Origin: Bacteroides sedimenti
GTDB taxonomy: Bacteria > Bacteroidota > Bacteroidia > Bacteroidales > Bacteroidaceae
Assembly (NCBI RefSeq): GCF_040365225.1
Contig: NZ_AP028055.1
Span: 744,001 to 808,000, forward strand
Length of the DNA stretch: 64,000 bases
Direction of reading: 5' to 3'
A program made the translations under genes and the position numbers. Each line of letters opens with the position of its first letter. The first letter of the stretch is position 1. Positions 58,005 to 64,000 of this stretch are shown piece after piece. The notes beneath the pieces were generated by a model. The model was given only the letters and a program-made list of their open reading frames with translations. It was not told the origin of the DNA and did no database searches.

Positions 58005-60470
58005 ATGAGTAAAGAGAAGTACATTATTATCGGAGGAGTAGCTGGTGGAGCAACAACTGCTGCCCGAATCAGGCGAATGAGTGAAGAGGTGGAAATTGTA
58101 TTGTTCGAGAAGGGCGATTATATCTCTTATGCAAATTGTGGATTACCTTATTATATAGGTGATGTGATAACAGACCGTAATAAACTTTTTTTGCAGACTC
58201 CTGAATCTTTTGGATTACGATTCAATATCGATGTAAGGGTACGTTCTGAAGTAATTAGCATCAATCGTGAAAAAAAGGAGGTTCTTGTTCGCAAACAAAG
58301 CGGAGAGGAGTATATTGAGAAGTACGATAAGCTATTGCTTTCGCCGGGTGCTAAGCCTGTACGCCCTCAATTTCCAGGTGTAGATTTAAATGGAATCTTT
58401 ACTTTGCGTAATGTCAATGATACCGATGCTATCAAAAACTACATGAACACTCACCAAGTAAAAAAAGCCTTGGTGGTGGGAGCCGGTTTCATTGGTCTGG
58501 AGATGGCCGAGAATCTGCATCATGCTGGAGCAAAGGTTTCGGTCGTTGAAATGCTGAATCAGGTAATGCCGCCGGTGGACTTTTCCGTTGCTTCTTTTGT
58601 GCATCAGCATTTGCAGGAAAAAGGAGTCAATCTTTACTTGGAACATGCAGTAAGCGCCTTTACCAAAAAAGGTGATTCCATCGAGGTAGTATTCAAGAAT
58701 GGAAAATGTATACTTACCGATTTGGTAATTCTTTCTATTGGGGTACGTCCTGAGACTACATTGGCAAAGGATGCCGGACTGACAATTGGCGAAACCGGTG
58801 GAATCAAGGTGAATGAATATCTTCAGACATCAGACGAAAATATATATGCGGTGGGCGATGCTATAGAATATACACATCCCATAACCGGAAAACCATGGCT
58901 GAATTATCTGGCTGGACCTGCAAACAGACAAGCACGTATTTGTGCAGATAATATGGTGCAAGGAAATAAAACAAAATACGAAGGATCTATCGGAACCGCC
59001 ATTGCAAAGGTGTTCGATATGACCGTGGCATCTACCGGACTTGCTGCCAAACAGCTCAAACGTAATGAAATCCCTTATATTTCGTCGGTTACCCATTCTG
59101 GTTCTCATGCCGGATATTATCCCGCTTCATTGCCTTTGAGCGTAAAGATAACCTTCAGCCCGGAAGACGGAAAGCTTTTCGGTGCCCAGATTGTAGGGTA
59201 TGACGGAGTAGATAAACGAATTGACCAGATAGCTTTGCTTATTAAACAAAAAGGAACAATATACGATCTTATTCAACTGGAACATGCTTATGCTCCTCCA
59301 TTCTCTTCGGCAAAAGACCCGATAGCTATCGCCGGTTATGTGGCTGAGAATATCCTGCAGAAGCGGGTGAATATAATCACATGGCGTCAAATGCAACAGG
59401 TGCAGGATGGAGTTATCCTCGATGTACGTACCCCTGATGAATTCTCATTAGGAGCAATTCCGGGTGCAATCAATATTCCAATTGATGGAATCAGAAACCG
59501 GCTGAGTGATATTCCTAAAGATAAGGATATTTACATTTATTGTGCAGTAGGGTTGAGAGGATATCTTGCAGCAAGAGTTTTGATGCAGCACGGATATACC
59601 CGCGTATATAATCTTTCGGGAGGGTATAAGCTGTACAGGGCCGCAACTACTCCGGTAGTTATTGATGAAAAAGAGATGAATGCCTGTTCGGCGGCTTTAA
59701 GAACCGAAAGCCCCATTACAGAAAATATCTCGATACTTAAAATTGATGCATGTGGATTGCAATGTCCGGGGCCCATCATGAAGATGAAGAATAGTATAGA
59801 AGAGGTTAAGGTGGGCGAACGCTTGGAAATTGTTGCAACCGACCCCGGATTTACTCGCGATGCTCAGGCATGGTGCAACATGACAGGCCATAAGTTGATA
59901 TCGCAAAAGGCAGAATCAGGCAAGTTTATATCGGTTATTGAGAAAGCCGAGAAAAAGAGTATCACCCCTTCTCTATGTGATGTGCCTACAGAAAATGCGA
60001 ATAAGGGCAAAACTTTTATACTCTTTAGCGATGATTTAGACAAAGCTTTAGCTACTTTTGTACTCGCAAACGGAGCAGCTGCCACAGGCGAGAAAGTTAC
60101 CATTTTCTTCACCTTCTGGGGATTGAATGCAATAAAGAGAACAAACAAACCCAGTGTGAAGAAAGACATTTTTGGGAAGATGTTTTCAATGATGCTTCCT
60201 TCGGACACCATGGCATTGAAACTTTCTAAAATGAACATGATGGGTATCGGCACTAAAATGATGCGGTTTATCATGAAGCGGAAAGGAATTGATTCACTAG
60301 AGTCACTTCGCCAACAGGCAATTGACAATGGGGTAGAATTCATTGCTTGCCAGATGTCGATGGATGTAATGGGCGTTAAAGCCGAAGAGCTGCTGGATAA
60401 TGTAACTATCGGAGGAGTGGCCACCTATATGGAGCGAGCCGACAAATCCAATGTAAATTTGTTTATTTGA
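58005..60470 (+). CDS. CoA-disulfide reductase-rhodanese-TusA-DsrE four-module protein
   Basis: An 821-residue sulfur-transfer protein. Residues 1-450 form a pyridine nucleotide-disulfide oxidoreductase of the CoA-disulfide/persulfide reductase type: FAD site GGVAGGATTAARIRR (10-24), active-site cysteine C45 in YANCGLPYY, and the second Rossmann motif VVGAGFIGLEMAENL. Then come a rhodanese domain (about 460-550) with cysteine in IYCAVGLRG, a TusA-like domain (about 575-650) with the CPGP motif, and a DsrE2-like domain (about 665-821, FILFSDDLDKALATFVLANGAAATG). All active-site cysteines are present. It likely moves sulfane sulfur from persulfides between modules. It is followed 16 bp later by a MarR-like regulator. 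Confidence 0.93.
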   Translation: MSKEKYIIIGGVAGGATTAARIRRMSEEVEIVLFEKGDYISYANCGLPYYIGDVITDRNKLFLQTPESFGLRFNIDVRVRSEVISINREKKEVLVRKQSGEEYIEKYDKLLLSPGAKPVRPQFPGVDLNGIFTLRNVNDTDAIKNYMNTHQVKKALVVGAGFIGLEMAENLHHAGAKVSVVEMLNQVMPPVDFSVASFVHQHLQEKGVNLYLEHAVSAFTKKGDSIEVVFKNGKCILTDLVILSIGVRPETTLAKDAGLTIGETGGIKVNEYLQTSDENIYAVGDAIEYTHPITGKPWLNYLAGPANRQARICADNMVQGNKTKYEGSIGTAIAKVFDMTVASTGLAAKQLKRNEIPYISSVTHSGSHAGYYPASLPLSVKITFSPEDGKLFGAQIVGYDGVDKRIDQIALLIKQKGTIYDLIQLEHAYAPPFSSAKDPIAIAGYVAENILQKRVNIITWRQMQQVQDGVILDVRTPDEFSLGAIPGAINIPIDGIRNRLSDIPKDKDIYIYCAVGLRGYLAARVLMQHGYTRVYNLSGGYKLYRAATTPVVIDEKEMNACSAALRTESPITENISILKIDACGLQCPGPIMKMKNSIEEVKVGERLEIVATDPGFTRDAQAWCNMTGHKLISQKAESGKFISVIEKAEKKSITPSLCDVPTENANKGKTFILFSDDLDKALATFVLANGAAATGEKVTIFFTFWGLNAIKRTNKPSVKKDIFGKMFSMMLPSDTMALKLSKMNMMGIGTKMMRFIMKRKGIDSLESLRQQAIDNGVEFIACQMSMDVMGVKAEELLDNVTIGGVATYMERADKSNVNLFI

Positions 60471-60486
60471 TCAATTTTTGTGTAAG

Positions 60487-60852
60487 ATGATAAAACTAAT
60501 CTGTCAGCTGAAAGATATTACAGTCGCAATGTCGAATATCGAAATGCAGCTTAATGACAAATATGGTGTAGGATTAAACGAAGCAATGGCTTTATGCTGT
60601 CTTTCTGATGGCAAACTGTCGGCTTCCGAAATTGCAGAGAAAACCGGGATGGGTTCTTCTCACTGTTCGAAGATAATTAAATCAATCGAACAAAAGGAAC
60701 TTATAAATAGGAGCCTGGGAGAGTGCGATAAACGTCAGATGTATTTTTGTCTTAACGAAGAAGGCCAAAAAAAGCTGAAAGAGATAAAATGCAAGAGTAT
60801 TCTGATTCCGGAAATATTAAAGCCGGTTTTTGGAAGTTGTGACGATGAGTGA
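60487..60852 (+). CDS. MarR-like winged-helix regulator
   Basis: A 121-residue DNA-binding protein: LSDGKLSASEIAEKTGMGSSHCSKIIKSIEQKELINRSLGECDKRQMYFCLNEEG is the winged helix-turn-helix with recognition helix and wing. It has cysteines at several points (CCLSDG, HCSKII, GECDKRQ, SCDDE) that could sense redox or sulfur state. It lies 16 bp after the sulfur-transfer fusion gene and probably controls it. I chose the ATG at 60487 instead of the TTG at 60478. A G9 run (60857-60865) starts 4 bp after the stop. Confidence 0.78.
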   Translation: MIKLICQLKDITVAMSNIEMQLNDKYGVGLNEAMALCCLSDGKLSASEIAEKTGMGSSHCSKIIKSIEQKELINRSLGECDKRQMYFCLNEEGQKKLKEIKCKSILIPEILKPVFGSCDDE

Positions 60853-60980
60853 CAAAGGGGGGGGGCTGAAGCCTGTAAACGGCTTCATAAACCTTTAAAC
60901 AAATAAAATCTGTTTCAAAGTTCGAGTCAAATCTCAGGTAACTGACTACTTTGGTCTGACTTTTAAACGGACGTACAAAT

Positions 60981-61027
60981 AAAAAGAGGAAGTAATTTGC
61001 GTTTTTCGCAATTCATCCTCTTTTTTG
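60981..61027 (+). terminator. Terminator after the MarR-like gene
   Basis: A long stem (AAAAAGAGGA and TCCTCTTTTTT outer, AATTTGCG and CGCAATT inner) followed by a T run; 128 bp after the stop. Confidence 0.8.
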
Positions 61028-61093
61028 TTTTTTGTGCTCCCTGTATGATTTTCATAACGAGACTATCTTATTTCCTCATATAATTTTTTTTTA

Positions 61094-61191
61094 AAGTAAC
61101 GCAAGTCGCATAAGTCAAGCAAAAGTGATATAAGTTATTGCTTGCCAGAAGAATGCGTATGTGTCACTTCTCTCTAAAAAGCGCGTTACTT
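61094..61191. repeat. Nested inverted repeats, possible structured RNA
   Basis: Three nested pairs: AAGTAACGC (61094-61102) with GCGTTACTT (61183-61191), CGCAT (61107-61111) with ATGCG (61153-61157), and CAAGCAA (61116-61122) with TTGCTTG (61138-61144). No open reading frame overlaps. This lies in the 743-bp gene-free region 60853-61595. Confidence 0.55.
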
Positions 61192-61198
61192 CTATTAA

Positions 61199-61336
61199 GT
61201 CACGCAGGGATACCTCAGATGCCCAGTAACTGATTATTGTTATGTTATAAACGAGTAAAAGCACAGCGTGACACCACCAGGGTATCACTATCTAGTAACT
61301 GATTGTTGTTATTTTATAAACGAGCAAAAGAAATTG
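61199..61336. repeat. Tandem duplication of 69 bp
   Basis: Unit 1 (61199-61267) and unit 2 (61268-61336) align over their length; the best-conserved part is about 37 bp (61225-61261 and 61294-61330), starting AGTAACTGATT. A weaker third relative starts near 60937 (GGTAACTGACTACT). Confidence 0.8.
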
Positions 61337-61400
61337 TGTATAAGTGATTTAAATCATATCCGGGAGTTAAATCTTAAAAAATATATTATAGATTCTTTGC

Positions 61401-61483
61401 TCCATCCGGATCTACACCCCTTGTACATCCGGGTGTACCAATGCTGTACACCCGGATGTAGGACGTGCCTCCACCCGGGTGTA
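61401..61483. repeat. Array B: four palindromic units at exactly 23 bp spacing
   Basis: Cores at 61401, 61424, 61447 and 61470 each read T(A/C)CA(C/T)CCGG(A/G)T(G/C)TA, a 14-bp near-palindrome. The 9-bp spacers are unrelated to each other. Units 2 and 3 also pair as a 15-bp perfect hairpin (TACATCCGGGTGTAC) with a 7-base loop. It lies in the gene-free gap downstream of the MarR-like gene. Confidence 0.88.
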
Positions 61484-61539
61484 CAAAACTTTATTATTTG
61501 AACTTTTTTAAATTAGCCGAATTATTATAGTTGGCTTAC

Positions 61540-61580
61540 AAGCGGCCTCTGGATAATCTTCATGGCTTATGCCGCTTTTT
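61540..61580 (+). terminator. Possible rightward terminator after array B
   Basis: AAGCGGC and GCCGCTT enclose a 24-base loop, followed on the plus strand by TTTTT. There is no plus-strand gene directly upstream, so it may end a non-coding transcript across array B, or be chance. Confidence 0.4.
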
Positions 61581-61595
61581 ATTCAGGCAGGTAGA

Positions 61596-62684
61596 TTATG
61601 CCTGTTGAAGCAAAATCTGCACAATTCTATCAGCAGTTCTTCCGTCCCATCTTTCGGGTAAACCGCCTTCTTTCCATTCTCCGCGCATAACCTTTTCAAT
61701 TGCTAAACCTAGCTGTTCAGCATCTTCACCTACCAGTTCGTTAGTTCCAATAGTACAAGTCTCTGGATGTTCCACATAACTGTTTAGTGTGATGCATGGC
61801 ACACCAAGGAAAGTAGCCTCTTCGGCCACATTGCCCGAGTCGGTCACAATTGCTTTTGCTTTGCTGGTGAAGTAACCAAACGACAAATAGGGTTGAGGCG
61901 GAAGTATATGCAGATTAGGTGCGGATATATTCAGTTCGCTGATTGCTTCACGCACATAATTGTGAAGTGGGGCAATGATTGGAGTTCCGTTTGATGCGGA
62001 AATCAGCCGTTCTATTATTTTTTTGAAATTCTCCTTATTTTCCAGCAACGCATGACGGTTGATGGTCAGAAGTATATAGTTGTTTTCCTTCAATCCTAAG
62101 ATATCAAACGTTTTTGGTCTGATAAATCTGTTGCGATTATACCGAAGAGTATCCATCAAGATATTACCAACCAGGAATATTTGTTCGTTTTCAGTTCCCG
62201 TCTGATTCAAATTACGGTTGGCACCCATTCCGGCAGTAAAAAGATAATCAGATAGTCCGTCGGTAATCATTCGGTTCAGTTCTTTGGGCATACTCATATC
62301 AAAAGATCGGGTGCCGGCTACAAGGTGAGCTACTTTGATGTTCTGCTTTTTAGCTACAATGGCACATGCCATGGTAGAAGTCAGGTCATCAACAACCAGA
62401 ACTATATTGGTAGGATTTTCTTTCAGCTCTTTCTCAAAAGCCATCATAATTCCTCCGGCACGTTCTGTCAGGTTCTCAAATCCAATTTCAAGATAAGCAT
62501 CCGGCTCTTTCATGTTCAAGTCCGAAAACAAAGAGGGATCCAGGCTGGTATCCGTAGATTGTCCTGCATAGATTAATCTGTACGAAATTTCTTTGCCTTG
62601 TTCTCTCGCATTGTCAATAGCTCTCATTATAGGTGCTATTTTCATAAAATTGGGACGCGCCCCTGCAACAATAGTTATTTTCAT
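61596..62684 (-). CDS. UDP-N-acetylglucosamine 2-epimerase-like protein (divergent WecB)
   Basis: A 362-residue GT-B-fold protein of the non-hydrolysing UDP-GlcNAc 2-epimerase family, which would give UDP-ManNAc for surface glycans. The family opening MKITIVAGARPNFMKIAPIMRAI and LVVDDLTSTMACAIVAKKQ (the aspartate of the usual GDT) are present, as is MPKELNRMITDGLSDYLF. However, the usual HVEAGLR is HLVAGTR, replacing a glutamate (E117 in E. coli WecB) described as catalytic, and the GHRREN segment is INRHALLEN. The C-terminal substrate-binding VTDSGNVAEEATFLGVPCITL is normal. The function may have shifted. Monocistronic. Confidence 0.82.
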   Translation of the reverse strand: MKITIVAGARPNFMKIAPIMRAIDNAREQGKEISYRLIYAGQSTDTSLDPSLFSDLNMKEPDAYLEIGFENLTERAGGIMMAFEKELKENPTNIVLVVDDLTSTMACAIVAKKQNIKVAHLVAGTRSFDMSMPKELNRMITDGLSDYLFTAGMGANRNLNQTGTENEQIFLVGNILMDTLRYNRNRFIRPKTFDILGLKENNYILLTINRHALLENKENFKKIIERLISASNGTPIIAPLHNYVREAISELNISAPNLHILPPQPYLSFGYFTSKAKAIVTDSGNVAEEATFLGVPCITLNSYVEHPETCTIGTNELVGEDAEQLGLAIEKVMRGEWKEGGLPERWDGRTADRIVQILLQQA

Positions 62685-62806
62685 CTCTGTATATGATTAT
62701 TTGACGTGACAAAAGTACACTTTCTTTCAGAAATTTCGATAATAAATATCGTCCCTTTTTCATTATTTGAGACTTTATTTGTTACTTTGCGACAAAAATC
62801 AGAAAT

Positions 62807-63415
62807 ATGCCTACTTTTGTCCAGATTATTGAGTTTATTGGTACTTTTGCCTTTGCAATCAGTGGTATTCGATTAGCTTCGGCAAAAAAGTTTGATTGGT
62901 TTGGCGCTTATGTTGTCGGACTGGTAACGGCTATCGGTGGTGGTACTATTCGTGACCTCTTGCTGGATGTCACCCCTTTCTGGATGACTAATCCTGTTTA
63001 TCTAATCTGTTCGGCCCTGGCCCTATTCTGGGTAATTGTTTTTGGTAAACAATTAGTTCATCTTCACAACACATTTTTTATATTCGACTCAATCGGGCTT
63101 GCCCTCTTTACAGTTGTTGGTGTTGAAAAAACCATTGCTTTGGGATATCCTTTCTGGGTTGCTGTAGTAATGGGAAGTATAACCGGTGCTGCGGGAGGTG
63201 TAATTCGCGATATCTTTATTAATGAAATACCTCTTATTTTCAGAAAAGAAATATATGCAATGGCCTGTGTTGTAGGCGGATTATGTTTCTGGGGTTGTTC
63301 ATCCCTGGGTATGGATAGTATGTTAGTTCAATCAATAAGCGGAGCCAGCGTTTTTTTAGTCAGAATTCTGGCGGTTAAGTATAATATCTGTTTGCCCAAA
63401 CTAAAAGGAGAATAA
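62807..63415 (+). CDS. TRIC-type cation channel / UPF0126 membrane protein
   Basis: A 202-residue inner-membrane protein with two copies of the UPF0126 repeat, each of three helices (about 1-85: FAFAISGIRLASAKKFDWFGAYVVGLVTAIGGGTIRDLLL; about 90-175: ALFTVVGVEKTIALGYPFWVAVVMGSITGAAGGVIRDIF), plus a seventh helix. Prokaryotic TRIC channels of this family form trimers that conduct monovalent cations. A TTACTTTG -7-like box lies just upstream (62781-62788). Monocistronic. Confidence 0.9.
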   Translation: MPTFVQIIEFIGTFAFAISGIRLASAKKFDWFGAYVVGLVTAIGGGTIRDLLLDVTPFWMTNPVYLICSALALFWVIVFGKQLVHLHNTFFIFDSIGLALFTVVGVEKTIALGYPFWVAVVMGSITGAAGGVIRDIFINEIPLIFRKEIYAMACVVGGLCFWGCSSLGMDSMLVQSISGASVFLVRILAVKYNICLPKLKGE

Positions 63416-63562
63416 CCCGAAAATTATCTTTTAATAGACTAAAAACTGTTATTAACAGATTTTCCCCCAATTGTTGATAGATTTTAGGTCATGAATTGAA
63501 CTTTTTTGCTGTAATATTGTGTTAACGAAAAAAACCAGTATTAACACTTTAACAAGCAAGGT

Positions 63563-64000
63563 ATGAAAAGTTTAAATTTTAAGAAAGATCTCTTGGGAGT
63601 ACAGGACGAACTACTTCGCTTTGCATACAAATTAACATCTAATCGTGAAGAGGCTAATGATTTATTGCAAGAAACGTCGTTGAAAGCGCTTGATAATGAG
63701 GACAAGTATACACCCGACACTAACTTTAAAGGGTGGATGTATACCATAATGCGTAATATCTTCATTAATAACTATCGGAAGGTAATGAGAGATCAGACCT
63801 TTGTAGATCAGACAGAGAATTTGTACCATCTTAATCTATCTCAGGATTCAGGATTTGACAGCACTGAAGGTGCTTATGACATCAAAGAGATTCACCGCGT
63901 GGTAAATTCATTGCCAAAAGAGTACAAAGTACCATTTTCAATGCATGTATCCGGATTTAAATACCGGGAGATAGCTGATAAGCTTGGTCTTCCACTAGGA
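63563..64000 (+). CDS. ECF-type RNA polymerase sigma factor (3' end cut)
   Basis: The first 146 residues of a sigma-70 family factor; the gene runs past the window edge and was read directly from the sequence. Sigma-2 lies at about 10-80 (ELLRFAYKLTSNREEANDLLQETSLKAL, then FKGWMYTIMRNIFINNYRK), then a linker, and the start of sigma-4 (VVNSLPKEYKVPFSMHVSGFKYREIADKLGLPLG). The length and start fit the roughly 160-170-residue ECF factors of Bacteroidetes. No anti-sigma gene is visible because the window ends. Confidence 0.9.
   Translation, partial: MKSLNFKKDLLGVQDELLRFAYKLTSNREEANDLLQETSLKALDNEDKYTPDTNFKGWMYTIMRNIFINNYRKVMRDQTFVDQTENLYHLNLSQDSGFDSTEGAYDIKEIHRVVNSLPKEYKVPFSMHVSGFKYREIADKLGLPLG

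Noticed and set aside
59864..60424. 186-codon antisense frame opposite the DsrE-like domain
   Set aside because: Composition (low complexity, rich in S, I and F) is that of a reverse-strand shadow.
61401..61483. CRISPR array
   Set aside because: Repeat cores are 14 bp and spacers 9 bp, far below CRISPR sizes, and no cas gene is in the window.
61268..61501. Small protein of 77 residues from a GTG start
   Set aside because: It is a translation of the tandem repeat and palindromic array; composition (many C, H, P) reflects the repeats and no motif or conserved context supports it.

Overview
The window looks like a chromosomal segment of a Bacteroidales bacterium, most likely Bacteroides or a close relative. 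Four things point there: the gene content (OmpA-type and DUF5686 outer-membrane proteins, a HU-like DNA-binding protein with an N-terminal extension, SPOR and YtxH/holin genes, split histidine genes); A+T-rich intergenic DNA without strong Shine-Dalgarno sites; promoters of the Bacteroides type (-7 TAnnTTTG, sometimes with -33 TTTG 19-20 bp upstream); and gene neighbourhoods such as thrS-infC-rpmI-rplT followed by a structured RNA. No prophage, insertion sequence, conjugation gene or CRISPR array was seen, so this is mostly core genome.

Layout. 0-4.6 kb: a 5'-truncated aminotransferase, a membrane acyltransferase and a LolE-like permease in tight + strand order, then a - strand glycosyltransferase. 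4.75-11.7 kb: an eight-gene - strand operon purU-hisH-hisA-hisF-hisIE-ABC ATPase-lysC-lysA. 11.8-12.4 kb: two copies of a complete promoter/tRNA-Asp/terminator cassette. 12.5-24.9 kb: a secreted SUMF1-like/sialidase fusion, manA, alkaline phosphatase, a YtxH/holin/hypothetical trio, a DEAD-box helicase, a HU-like protein, an SDR, lipoproteins, tRNA-Ser, an OmpA protein, ruvX and def. 25-31 kb: a TPR protein, the translation operon and a 6S-like RNA candidate. 31-36.4 kb: xpt, paaK, iorB, iorA and mltG. 36.6-39.8 kb: a lipoprotein, a membrane-anchored nuclease, a UDP-sugar dehydrogenase and tRNA-Thr. 39.8-40.7 kb is repeat-rich and gene-free. 40.7-49.4 kb: tpx, a TPR protein, glnS, pstS and the divergent pstCAB-phoU operon with Pho-box-like repeats. 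49.4-60.9 kb: a beta-propeller lipoprotein, two surface-glycan-type genes, a DUF5686 protein, rarA, a hydroxyacid dehydrogenase, and a four-module CoA-disulfide reductase/rhodanese/TusA/DsrE protein with a MarR-like regulator. 60.9-61.6 kb is a second repeat-rich gene-free region. The window ends with a WecB-like epimerase, a TRIC/UPF0126 channel and an ECF sigma factor cut by the window edge.

Genes that work together: histidine and lysine/aspartate-family biosynthesis plus one-carbon metabolism (purU) in one transcript; arylpyruvate oxidation (IorAB) with an aryl-CoA ligase (PaaK); high-affinity phosphate uptake with alkaline phosphatase elsewhere in the window; and sulfur-carrier chemistry in one polypeptide.

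The most unusual structure is a pair of intergenic arrays (40265-40347 and 61401-61483). Each has four units at 22-23 bp spacing. Each unit has a palindromic core built from TGTA/TACA half-sites, and the spacers are not conserved. The two arrays have different core sequences but the same architecture. I know of no named element that fits them.
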